Counted from the first letter of the stretch, positions 43,302 to 54,025 are shown. The stretch is 64,000 nt of DNA from Ambrosia x helenae (GCA_030844895.1 CM061226.1:118468574-118532573), one strand, 5' to 3'. Translations and numbers: made by a program. The notes: generated from the letters alone by a model not told the origin.

Positions 43302-45941
43302 ATGACATATTTACAAAGCTTTTCAACCGTTGACCTGTCTGAGAACGAGTCTTACGTCTCTGAAAGCGTAGGGTATGAACCCGAGGTTCAAGTTGGTGAA
43401 GATGAGGTTAAATCCGGGTTCGTGGTAATGACGGGAACATGCTGCCCGATCTCAACGAGGAATATGTAGAGGAACAGGAGTCTTTTTTCGTGCCACCAAG
43501 CTACCCGCAGTACACGTACGGGAGTTACCATTCGCGCGGGAATCGTGCTAATGATGACAACCAGGAAGATGCTAACATAAAAGTTGAACCTAACCCGGAT
43601 GTTTCGTATGAAACCGAGCAGGTGCGTTTATTTACAGTAGTATATATTTTCAGGTATTTAGACTAGTATGAATTTAGACTAGTATATCTTTACAGTAGTA
43701 TATATTTTCAGGTATTTAGAGTAGTATGAATTTAGACTAGACTGTTGTGTAAATTTTCAGGTATTCGGGTCAGTTGAAGAGATGAAACAATGGGCTTACG
43801 ATAGAGCCCTTGCTAGCGGTTACGTCCTAGTGACAGGACGTTCTGTTTCAAAAGGCAGTGGAAATAATGCAAGAAAAATTAGGATAGACCTGAGATGCGA
43901 CCGTGCTGGCGAATACCATACTACAGCCACAGTAAGGTCTACGGGTAGCAAAAAGATTAACTGTCCATTTATGTTAATAGGGAGGCTACGCAAAGAGGGT
44001 TGGACGTTGGAGGTTAAACACGCGAATCATAACCACGACCCTTTTATACATGTTGAGGGTCACGCTTTTGCTAGGCGGCTGACACCACAGGAAGAAGAAA
44101 TGGTGGAAACACTTTATTTTCAAGGCCTGGAACCGGCAAACATACATTTGGCCATCAGAGCACAAAACCCGAATAATAAATGTATTCTAAGAAACATACA
44201 CAATACAGTGAGCAAGATTAAACATAGAATTTACGGCGATAAAACCCCAATGCAGGTATTATTATTAATTACTATTATTGTCATAGACTATTATTAATTT
44301 TGTTGTTGTTAAATATTAAATATTGTTATTATTATTGTTATGCAGATACTCGAGAGTATCCTGGTTGAAAAGAAATTTACTTATTTCACCAAGCAGAATC
44401 CAGAGACAGATGCTGTTGAGAATATTTTCTTTTCACACCGGGTCTCGTACAATCTCTGGCGTGCCTTTCCACATGTGATGCTGATCGACGCCACCTACAA
44501 AACGAACGAGTACAGAATCCCGTTTGTTCAAATTGTGGGTATGACGTCGACAAACCAGTCGTTTTGTATCGCCCATGCATTTATCGTTAAAGAGAAAACG
44601 AGTAACTACACATGGGTGCTTGAGAGGCTCAAAGATTTGCTGGAGGGGAGTATGGAGCCACGTGTAATTGTTACAGATAGAGATCTGGCTCTGATGAGTG
44701 CATGTGCTTCAGTTTTCCCGGATGCTACGAAATTGCTTTGCAGGTGTCATATTCAACGAAATATTATTATTATTATTATTATTATTAATATTATTATTAA
44801 TATTATTGTTGTTGTTTTGCAGGTATCATATTCAACGAAATATTGCAAAATATCATAAAGCAGGATTTCCAAAAGAAGAATGGGAAATATTTTTGCAGTA
44901 TTTTGGTCGACTGTGTAAATCTCCTGACAAAGAGGCTTACGAATTCAATCTTGAAGCGCTCTACAGACGACTTTGGGGGCAGGATCGAACGGGTATATAT
45001 TTTATTTTTTATTTTGCTTTACAAGCGTACATATTTTCTGTATTGACATCACTATTCTGTTTTTTACAGAGGTTTATGACTACATGGAGTCAGTTTGGCT
45101 CCGAGATTATAAAGAAATGTTTGTGGAAGCATGGGCAAATGAAAACCTTACGTTCGGTCAGACTACGACCAACAGGGTCGAGAGTCAGCATGCTCTGATT
45201 AAGAGGTACATAAAAGGCCCGAACAGCTCGCTCCACGCGCTTGTGATGCAAATAGACAAAGTTATGGAATCACGGCGCGTAGCGATAAAGCACTCCTTCG
45301 AACAAAGCCGATCAACAAGAATGTGGAAACATGATCTACCGTTGTTTCAAGACGTAATCGGTAGGGTTTCCCATCTAGCGCTTAATTTGATGCTCGGAGG
45401 GGTCAACAAGATAAATTATTATATGGAACAAAAGAGGTCTTGTGAACACCGACTCAATAAGACTTATGGATTGCCTTGTTCCTGTCAATTGCAATTGTAT
45501 GATACGAAAGGTAACATCATTTTTTAGACTTATTATAAATGTTTGAAGCGTTTTGTAGACGACTTGTGTTGTCTGGTTCGTACAAAAACAGAGGAAACTC
45601 TGCCAAATTTTTATAAAATTATTGATTTGTTGTTGTTGTGATTGAATATATATATCAGATACACGAGTGTCACTGGCTGATATCGACGTCTTCTGGACAC
45701 GACTTGACTTTATGCCCGAAGTAGCTGAGAATCCCGAGTTTGACTTTCAGCACCAAATGAATGCATTCGCTGAGCAGCTAAGGTCGCAACCGGTGCAAGT
45801 GAAAAAAAAGCATGTTGCAGAAGATGAAGGAGGTGTTGAATCCGATTATGACTAAACATAAACCTCCTGAGGTACAAACCGATACTCGGGGTCGGCCAAC
45901 AACAAGTGAAAAGGAAAAAAAGGAAGATAAGGCTGCGGTTC

Positions 45942-45994
<53 letters not shown>

Positions 45995-46819
45995 GTTGTT
46001 GTTGTTGTTGTTGTTATATAATTTTTTGCACGTAGGGCAAAAAGCCTTCTAGAAGAGGTAAACAATCAAGGGACAAACCGATTGTTTACGATGAAGATTT
46101 TCCACTGTTGGAAAGGGAGAGGTACAAACTACTAATATATAAATTCACACATGCATACATATTTATACACATATTAAATCTCACTTTTTGATGGGTACAG
46201 GTACAAACTGGAGATCGAAAGGTTTAAGAAATGGCTTCCACCTGCATATCATAGATACATTACAGACATTCGGGATGTCCATGGAGACGGTCACTGTGGC
46301 TTTCGATCCGTAGCTGTGTGCTTAGGGTGGCAACAGGATATGTGGTACTTCATCCGCAAACAGCTTAAGGAGGAGATCGTCGAGAATGAAGACCGGTGGA
46401 GGCTAATTTTAAACGAAGTGGATTACGATACTTACGACAGAGTCTCCAACTCATTCGATCACATTGGAGTGGGACCAGCAACGCACGACCAATGGATGGA
46501 GATGCCCGCCTCAGGATTACTGATTGCTCAGAAATTTAAGGTGGTTGTTCAATTTCTCTCTCCGTATGATCAAAGTGAGACGTACTTCCCCATGTTCGAT
46601 GGTCCACACAGCGTTGAAGAACATGCGTTCGTATCGTTTGCTTTTGTTAACAAAAATCATTTCATCAAGATTGAGTTGGCAGAAGGCGCCCCAATGCCAA
46701 AACTGAATCCGTCATGGCGTAAGTGGCGATATGAAGAGGCAAGTGAGTGGGAGACGGTATATGACGACCGTATACAAAGGGTTGATGTTCGATCACCTCA
46801 ATACTTCGACTTAACTTAG
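43302..46819 (+). CDS. MULE transposase with FAR1 domain fused to OTU cysteine protease
   Basis: Exons 43302-43621, 43761-44255, 44346-44743, 44823-44992, 45070-45510, 45659-45937, 46036-46121, 46201-46819, about 830 aa. Exon 2 is a FAR1-type zinc DNA-binding domain (YDRALASGYVLVTGRSV, CPFMLIGRLRKEGW, VKHANHNHDP). Exons 3-5 are the MULE transposase with DDE candidates in HVMLIDATYKTNEY, VIVTDRDLALMSA and TTTNRVESQHALIKRY, then a SWIM-like GLPCSCQLQ. Exons 7-8 carry an OTU protease: Cys in DVHGDGHCGFRSVA, His in NKNHFIKIEL. Two frame breaks: one base missing near 43426 (M at 43439 is an alternative start) and A8 at 45802-45809, where A7 would join transposase to OTU. Without the A8 correction the first product ends at 45855. 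Exons 2-5 are in phase across GT-AG introns; the intron after exon 6 would need a weak GTTCGT donor. Confidence 0.85.
44733..44844. repeat. Direct repeat that coincides with a 79-bp intron
   Basis: A 33-bp sequence at 44733-44765 recurs at 44812-44844 with two mismatches, period 79. Each copy contains TTTGCAGGT. The GT of copy 1 and the AG of copy 2 bound an intron of exactly 79 bp (44744-44822) filled with (ATT)n. Confidence 0.88.
45931..46035 (+). repeat. (ATT)n(GTT)n microsatellite intron
   Basis: Between exon 6 and exon 7 of the MULE gene: about 18 ATT and 6 GTT units, acceptor CACGTAG. The donor is the weak GTTCGT. Confidence 0.8.
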
Positions 46820-46981
46820 CTTATCGTATGTAACCGGACCGGACGAACGGAAAAATTTGTTGTATGTGTTCATTTATACTTATTATAAAAATATACTCCC
46901 TTTTTTTTATAAAAAATACAAATACCAAGCTTAAAATATACAAAAATACACTAAAAATTTAAAAAAAAAATAAAAAAAATT

Positions 46982-47245
46982 AGGGTCGTCTAGGCCTTAA
47001 TGGGCCGTCTAGGGCAAAAAATTGGTTTTTAGACGGCCCGTCTAGGCCTCGACTGCCCGTCCTTTGGTTTTTAGACGGCCCGTCTAGGCCTAGACTGCCC
47101 GTCCCAACACAAAGCTTCCATGAGAAGCTTCTGTTTTTTAAATTAAAAAAAAAAATTATTTTAGGACCGTCCAGGCCTCAACGACCCGTCCCAAGACAAA
47201 AATTGGCCTTAGACGGTCCGTCAAGGCCTCGACGGCCCGTTTCAA
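46982..47245. repeat. Palindromic GACGGCCCGTC array, middle cluster (5 copies)
   Basis: Five copies of the same palindrome family (AGACGGCCCGTCTAGGCCT at 47033 and 47075, others more diverged). They lie after the first gene and before the leader of the second, matching the promoter-side position of the left cluster. Confidence 0.85.
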
Positions 47246-47261
47246 AAATTTTAAATCAGAT

Positions 47262-47531
47262 CATAATCAGATCTGATTGCCCCTCGTCCCCATTATTCCC
47301 TCTCGTCTCTCTTCTCCCTCTCTCTCTAACCCTCTGCCTCCTCCCAACCACCACCATCCACCACCGTCTCCTCCACCACAACCACCATCCACCACCGATC
47401 AACGACACCACAACCACCATCCAACACGGCCCCCTCTCTCTCTAACCCTCTGCCTCCACCACAACCACCATCCACCACCGTCTCCCTCTCTCTCTAACCC
47501 TCTATCTCTCTCCTACAACAACCACCATCAG
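47262..47531 (+). promoter_or_regulatory. Pyrimidine-rich leader of the second MULE gene
   Basis: CTCTCTCTAACCCTCTGCCTCC-like blocks repeat three times amid CCACCACAACCACC, ending CATCAG|GTATC, a good donor. I infer a 5' UTR exon followed by an intron 47532-48103 that ends TTTTGCAG just before the start codon. No TATA box is recognised. Confidence 0.5.
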
Positions 47532-47611
47532 GTATCTTTTTATTATTGTTATTATTATTGTTATTATTAGTTTTAGGGTTTTTTTTTTTTTTTTTTTAAG
47601 GTTGTGGTTGG

Positions 47612-47945
47612 GTGGTTGGGCTGTGGTTGTTGGGTGGTTGGGCAGTGGGGCTGTGGTGGTTGGGTGGAGGGGCTGTGGTGGTTGGGTGGAGGTTGGGTGG
47701 TGGGGCAGTGGTGGTCAGTGGTGGTTGGTGGAGGGGCTGTGGTGGTGAAGGGCAGGGGGATAGGGTGGTGGTGGTGGTGGTGGTAGGGGATAGGGTGGTG
47801 GTGGTTGGGTGGTGGTTGGGTGGTGGGGCAGTGGGGCTGTGGTGGTTGGGTGGAGGTTGGGTGGTGGGGCAGTGGGGCTGTGGTGGTTGGGTGGTGGTTG
47901 GGTGGTGGGGCAGTGGTGGTCAGTGGTGGTTGGGTGGTGGTTGGT
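47612..47945. repeat. GGTTGGGTGGTGG minisatellite
   Basis: G-rich array of about 330 bp with repeated GTGGTTGGGTGG and GGGGCAGTGGGGCTG units, inside the inferred 5' UTR intron. Both strands give artefactual open frames. Potential G-quadruplex on the plus strand. Confidence 0.85.
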
Positions 47946-47954
47946 TTGCATTTG

Positions 47955-48085
47955 TGCGCGTTAGGCGCCTAAACCTAAACGCGCGCGCGCGTTTGTGTTT
48001 AGGCGCCTAAACCTAAACGCGCGCCATTATGTTTAGGCGCGCGTTTAGGTTTAGGCGCCTAAACCTAAACGCGCGCCTAAAGTGT
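47955..48085. repeat. Palindrome cluster TTTAGGCGCCTAAA / CGCGCGCG upstream of second MULE gene
   Basis: Three to four copies of TTTAGGCGCCTAAACC with adjoining AAACGCGCGC and its inverse GCGCGCGTTTAGG, including a (CG)n run at about 47981. It should form stable hairpins. It ends about 20 bp before the start codon, within the inferred intron. Confidence 0.8.
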
Positions 48086-48105
48086 TTTGTTTTTGTTTTG
48101 CAGAT

Positions 48106-49857
48106 ATGGCAAACAGAAACAACCGAAGACGCCGTAACCAGCCTGCGGACGGGAATCCTCTTGCAGGTGGCGACTTGAGAGATTGGCCCTACAGGCACGA
48201 TAACGACGACTACGAGATCGCGCGCTGGGGTCAGATGGAGCTGCGTCCGATACACGGATCGCGCAGTGTTGACTGGTCCGCATTACGCGCGATCGGTGGA
48301 GCGGAGAGGTTTGAGGAGTGGATCCCAGACGACAGCCCTTGGGGGCGGATGTTAGCTGACCTCGACCATGAGTCGTATCGGCCACTGACGATCGAGTTCA
48401 TCTCGACATTCCGCTACGCGCCGCATCCAGCAGGTGTTGAGCCTCCAGTAGGTCCTGACGGCGAGCCTGAGCCTGAGGTACAGTTCCGATTATTCGGACA
48501 GCTCTACGCATATACGATGGACCAGTGGGCTACTACTTGCTGCTGGTACAGAGAGGAGGAGCTTGTCCAGGATATGTACACCACGGCCTTGACGACCTTG
48601 CCAGACGACATGCTGATGGCCTGGTGGCCCACTATCGGTGGTCGAAAGTATGGGGAGGACGGCGAGAGGTATTATTATTGTTATTGTTTTCATTTAGTTC
48701 AGTTCGTTATTATTATTGTTATTTAGTTCGCTTAGTTAATTACTATTGTATTTTAGTTAGTTTAGGTTGTTTGTTTTTGGATTTTTGTAGACGACTTGTG
48801 TTGTCTGGTTCGTACAAAAACAGAGGAAACTCTGCCGAAATTTTTATAATGTTATTATTATTCTGTGCAGGATGGATAGGTCCAGCAACATCCGGGACCC
48901 TCTGATCCGTTACATACACCGTTTGGTTAGCTGGTCGATTGCCGGACGGTGTAACTGTAACGAGAGGGTCCAGCAGATTGACCTTTTCTACCTCTACTGC
49001 ATCTTGAGGGGTAGGCCGGTTGCGCTACACAGGTGCTTTGCCGAGTACATCGCGACCTACCCTCATAGGCACCCGGCGGGGGAGATTCCGATTGGTGGGA
49101 TCGTCACCGCCATCGCGTTGCGTCTTTGCCCGGGCGAATTGTGGACGCATGCTGAGGAGAACAACTTACCTCGTCCGATGATGGCCAGGTAAGATTATTA
49201 TTATTATATATTATAATTTAATATTATTATTATTATTTATTATTATTATTATTTAATTTTATATATTATTATTTAATTTTATATATTATTATTTAATATT
49301 ATTATTGTTGTTTTGCATTTCAGGCCGTTAAATATTAGGACTATGACGCAGATGAAGGTGGCAGCACGGGTCCCTCGCAGCAACCCACACGCTTATTACC
49401 AGCGTGCTTTCGGACCTCCTGGCGACCGTGGCGAGCATTTTGTGCCAGAGCCGCTCATACATCTCGATGGGCCGATTGCCCCTGAGGTCCAGATGCCACA
49501 CGTTGCCGACGGCGACCCACCGGTGGATGTAGAGATGCCAGACCCCCCCCCCCCCCCGTTGATGAGCTACAGCGTCCTGCCCGCGTTTATCATGCTGTCA
49601 GGTTGCATGATAGCACGACCCAGGTACTTCAGCAGATCCTGGATCAGTTGGGGTCGATGCGGGGTGACATGGCGTCGATGCGGGGTGACATGCGGTGGCT
49701 GTTAGAGAGCGAGAATGAGAGACGACGAGCAGCTGGTTTGGAGCCGCGTCCACTTCCAGATTGGGCGTCTAGCAGTCAGCATGGTGGGGCGTCCACCAGT
49801 CAGCCGGGTGGGTCGGATCAGCCGGGTGGGTCGGATCAGCCGGGTGGGTCGGGTTAG
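48106..49857 (+). CDS. Second MULE gene: plant mobile-element protein (Transposase_32-like)
   Basis: Exons 48106-48668, 48871-49188, 49324-49857, about 470 aa. Start MANRNNRRRRNQPADG, a basic N-terminus, then a globular region (GAERFEEWIPDDSPWGRML, ALTTLPDDMLMAWWPTIGG, NERVQQIDLFYLYCILRG, GGIVTAIALRLCPGE). The block around IDLFYLYCILRGRPV resembles plant putative transposon proteins (Transposase_32 type), a tentative family call. The C-terminal part has a probable coiled coil (VLQQILDQLGSMRGDM, with SMRGDMA/SMRGDMR repeated) and ends in three GGSDQP-type repeats. A C15 run at 49533-49547 puts the C-terminal exon out of frame; C13 or C16 would restore it. Introns are GT-AG and ATT-rich. Function unknown; encoded by the same transposon as the transposase. 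Confidence 0.75.
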
Positions 49858-49888
49858 ACGGGTGGGTTATATTTCTTTGGTTGTACAT

Positions 49889-50050
49889 TTTGAACTCATA
49901 GTTTATGTAAATTTTTGGAATATTTATGCTTATTTATGCTTTATTGTTCGTTTTGAATGTTTGGTTTTTATAGATGTTTATTGAACTCATAGTTTATGTA
50001 AATTTTTGGAATATTTATGCTTATTTATGGTTTATTGTTCGTATTTTGGT
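49889..50050 (+). repeat. Direct duplication in the 3' region of the second MULE gene
   Basis: TTGAACTCATAGTTTATG... to TTATTGTTCGT occurs at about 49889 and again 92 bp later, nearly identical over about 65 bp. It probably lies in the 3' UTR or terminator region. Confidence 0.8.
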
Positions 50051-50298
50051 TTTGTTTAGTTCGGCAACATAAACGACATTCGTTCATATTCATATACACA
50101 ATTATATAAAAAAGATCATATTATACAAATAAAAAAAAACATTTATAAAAACCAAACATTTATAAAAAACCAAACATCTATAAAAACCAAACATTCAAAC
50201 CCATTTTAAACATCCACACTACACTTTTAAAAAAACCAAATAATCATCACCTAATCATTGCCAATGATTACCAATGATTGGATTGGATTTAAACCATT

Positions 50299-50430
50299 AG
50301 ACGGGCCGTCTGGGCCTGGACAGCCCGTCCTTTTGCCTTTAGACGGGCCGTCTGGGCCTGGACGACCCGTCCTTTTGCCTTTTTGGCCCTTCACGGCTGT
50401 CCAGGCCTCGACGACCCGTGGAGGGGTTGT
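50299..50430. repeat. Palindromic GACGGGCCGTC array, right cluster (3 copies)
   Basis: Three copies (AGACGGGCCGTCTGGGCCT at 50299 and 50340, a diverged one at 50385), 40-170 bp from the right end of the MULE. Confidence 0.85.
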
Positions 50431-50626
50431 GCAAATAAAAACCCTAGTTGTGCAAATAACCGGACCCTATCTATTTTATACGATTTAGGGTGATTACTAT
50501 GTTTTTCATGTTAATTTTCCTTAAATTGTTGAGCTGGAAATTTTGACGAACGACTAACTCAATTTTTAAAGGATAACATAAAACTTCATAAATTGAACTT
50601 CATGGTTTGATTCTAGGTTATTATAA

Positions 50627-53600
50627 TGTATTTTTTAATTTAACTTTCAAAAGAATTATAAAATTAAGAAACCTTAACCGGACTTAATTAGCACCACCGT
50701 TAAGTAACAAAGCCACCACAACCTGCTAAAGATGCCGACATCATCACCGCCATGAATCGAGGTAAAGAACGATATCGTTGTACCACCATGGTTTATAATC
50801 TAAGACCCTGACTTGTAATCACGCGTTTAACGCCTAATCTTACGAGTTTTGACCTTACTTAAAACCACTCCCGATTAAAACTTTGATAATCATGAAAAAC
50901 TCAAACTGTTGTGATCAATACATTTTTGGTTTCCACATATTTTACATTTTAACCTCTAAAACATATAATAAGATTTCACGATTTAACGAGAGTCTCTTGA
51001 GTTCTATTGCGAAAGCTTGATGAGTGTTCGGGTCTTCTCGCCACTTGATCCTTGCTTCGGGACTTCCATCACATGTTTACCTAGCACCATTACACAAAGA
51101 ATGGTTAGTGGGTTGTCAATAATACATTTAGAATAGTATGAGAGTCGTTACACGTTGAAACGGAACGAACCAGGCTAAACGGCCCTATATCAGGAGAACA
51201 AACTGCTGCACTTTTTGTGTAGCAGCCGTTCGGGTCGCTTTTGCCCCATCTAAAACCCAAAATTTGACTTCAATTTTCAAATAAGAAATGTGCTTCATTC
51301 AAAGAGCTTTCCGCACATATAAGAACACCTCCTAACGATTTTTCTAAGATTTTATGTGAATTTTTGAAGATCAGTTTATCCATCCGAACGGCCGTTTGCC
51401 CATGCGAACGCCTGTTCACTTGGCCACGAACACTTCTGAGTCTTCTGTAAAGGCCGAACGACCGTTCAATTAGAGTGAACGGTCGTTCACTTCTACTAGA
51501 CATTGTTTGCTGATTTTTAAGCCTAGGAATCATGTCGCAATCGCATTTAACAATTCCCAAAGCACAAACATCGACTTGCCAACTAAATTAACTTCAGTTT
51601 GACTAAAATCATTGCCCGGTTACTATTGCTATGACCCGGTTCCTAGTTTTGAATGTTTAGGTAAATTTTTACTCAATTCGACCCATTAAGGTCTTGTATT
51701 AAACAAGACACTACTTGACCACACAAATGCATATCGTTTAAGTTGTCAAGTCATTAGACACTTGATCGACTAAATCGTTTGTCCGATTTGTTTCATTAGG
51801 ATTTAGTTTCGTAGATTGAACCTTTTGTAATCTTCTAAATTCCAAAAATGCTCTTTACAGCTAAATCTTTCAATTTAGCCATCCATGGCGACACTTCTTG
51901 TTTCAAATCCAATGTTTTTGACTCAATAACTTGTTTAAAAACCTCTAAGTCCTTCCGGACTTAGATTTCCACCATTTCTTAAGATTTCACTTATTTAGTC
52001 GATTCTAAGCGCATTAGCACGCATTAGAGATAGTTATGGAGATAACTTACCTAGTTGGCACCCACACATCATGTGGGTAGTTTTAGTTCCCATGCTACCT
52101 CGTCCGAAGATATTTATTTAGCTACGGACTTACGGGTGGTGATGACCCACACCTTGCACCCATATTGATTACTTAAGCATCGAGTGCCTAAATTTCCAAG
52201 TGTCCCCCAACATACATTCTAGATTGTCCACATTAGTCTCTTGGGGCTCAATGGTGATGCATTTACCATTTGGCCAGTTAGCCACAAGGTTCCTAAAGTT
52301 TAGATGACCGGCTTTTAATGTCAGGTTCAAATGGTGAGAGAATCACCCATTTGACCCGTTAAGACTCATGATTGATATCCCTATGACCTTCCAAGCTTTA
52401 ACTATGGGTAAGTGACAATCCCACTTGACCCATTTACTCAAATTTCATAACTTCCTTATTCTTGTGATTTTTATCCAAAACTTGCATTTAGACTCTTGTT
52501 TACCACATAGCTTTATTGGTTGACCCAATTAATGATTTCCATCATTTTATCAACACTCTATGACTCATTTATTACTATAAATCTTATTTTGAGATAAATT
52601 CGCATAAATTGCCCCGATTTATAGGTTTCACCCCTTGGGGTCATACCTTTGTTCCACATCAAGGTTTAAACACTTAAATCAATACAAGAGTTGTATTTGT
52701 AGTCCAGTAGTGTAAGTATTACTTACCTCGCATTCATTCTTGTTTCCACAAGTAGCCGCCTTGCATCCGTTCGACCCGTTTGCTCCTTCTTGGTTGTACC
52801 TATCTTAGGGATGAGTCAAAACTTGTTTATTAGAATACATAGTATGGAATTATTTCATTATCCATAACATCATGTATTCATTATCAATTCTAGCTAAACC
52901 CATAGCTAACTTCTCATATCAAGTATGCGATTAATTTCGCGTATTGCTAACCAGCATTACTTACAAATGATAACATTTACATGATTCAATTTCTTAGTTT
53001 CACTAGTTCTCGCCTAATTGGCATTTTATCGAACACTTGGTGTGCACCCACCAATTCAATTGATTTCAAGAATATAAGTTTAGCCAAAGCATAACTGATT
53101 GTCTAATCGACATCATAACATGTTATTTAGCCTCTTTTACCTAAATTTCTCATGTAACAACTTCTAAGAGTCACAAAGATTACTAGATATAACTTCATTC
53201 AACCTAAAGGTTAAACCCCAAGTTCTACACATTAACATAATCATATGATCAAAATCAAATACACATATTAAGTGTGATTTGTAGTCGAATTAAGTATGTT
53301 TGAGGTTCCCCAAGGCTAGAGCAACCTCTTTTACCCATAAATGTCACGTTGACCAAATAAAAAAACGGGTTATAACATCAAATTACACCACATAAAAAGG
53401 TACCTTGAGGTTTATCAAGCTTAGGGGCTATTTGGTAGCCTCTGAATGATCATTAAGAGGCTACATCTGAATGGTTCATAGTCTCTTAATAGTTAAGATG
53501 TAATCTTAAGTATGAATAGTTAAGAGTTAACTTCTTAATGGTTGCCTCTTAACCATTCAGACTTAGGGTTACCTCTTAACCATTCAGAGGTTATGGACCA

Positions 53601-54025
53601 TTAAGAGGTAGCCTCTGAATGGTCAATAAGAGGCTACCAAACAGCCCCTTAGATGACTTGATTTAGTGTTCATACGGGTAAAAACCCTTTGATCTTGGCT
53701 TAGATTGAGCTTAATGTTTAGTGTTTGGTTGTTGGAGGATATGATCTCCTGATCATCACACGACACACACACACACAATGTGTGTGTTTTTATTGATTTA
53801 TTTTTATTAATAAAACCCTCTTTGTCATATTGGCAACTAAGGTCCCTCAAGTTTAGCCTCAATTTTGTTTTTTAGATTATAACATTAACTAGATTAGTCT
53901 CTTGTAATTCGTTTAGTCTTGTTTTTTACGGTCGACTAAAACATCCACCGTTAAATTCGCTTTTGATGCTTTATCAATTACGCCTAATGGCGTATTTAAG
54001 CGAAACAAATTTTCGGGGTGTTACA
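50627..54025 (-). repeat. Solo LTR of a Gypsy (Tekay/chromovirus-like) element, 3.4 kb
   Basis: TG at 50627 and CA at 54024-54025. Target duplication TATAA at 50622-50626 and 54026-54030. Read on the minus strand it begins TGTAACACCCCGAAAATTTG, a start common to long Tekay-type LTRs. No gag or pol in 3.4 kb, so an LTR-LTR recombination product is likely. A MITE (53424-53648) is inserted in it, and an (AC)n run lies at about 53761. Confidence 0.7.
53424..53648. mobile_element. Tourist-like MITE, 225 bp, with TCTTAACCATTCAGA repeats
   Basis: TIRs GGGGCTATTTGGTAGCCTCT and, inverted, GGGGCTGTTTGGTAGCCTCT. TTA duplicated at 53421-53423 and 53649-53651. The interior consists of CTCTTAACCATTCAG units in both orientations. 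Confidence 0.82.

Larger units (their letters stand above)
42836..50467 (+). mobile_element. Autonomous-type Mutator-like element (MULE), 7.6 kb, two genes
   Basis: Flanked by TATCTATT at 42828-42835 and 50468-50475 (8 of the 9 bases expected for Mutator-like insertion). Ends start GGGT on both sides; subterminal TATTTACACAACC (left) corresponds to TTATTTGCACAAC (right, inverted), followed by AACCCTA. Inside are a spliced FAR1-MULE-OTU gene (43302-46819), a second spliced gene (48106-49857), and three clusters of a GC-rich palindrome at 42883-43195, 46982-47245 and 50299-50430. The TIRs are short and degenerate compared with classical MULEs. Single-base frame breaks in both genes lie at homopolymers and could be sequencing errors, so competence is open. 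Confidence 0.85.

Noticed and set aside
45802..45809. Programmed -1 frameshift at A AAA AAG between transposase and OTU
   Set aside because: The shift needed is +1, not the -1 that this slippery motif would give; an indel in A8 is simpler.
47604..48010. 132-aa frame on plus and 78-aa frame on minus over the G-rich repeat
   Set aside because: Low-complexity artefact inside an inferred 5' UTR intron.
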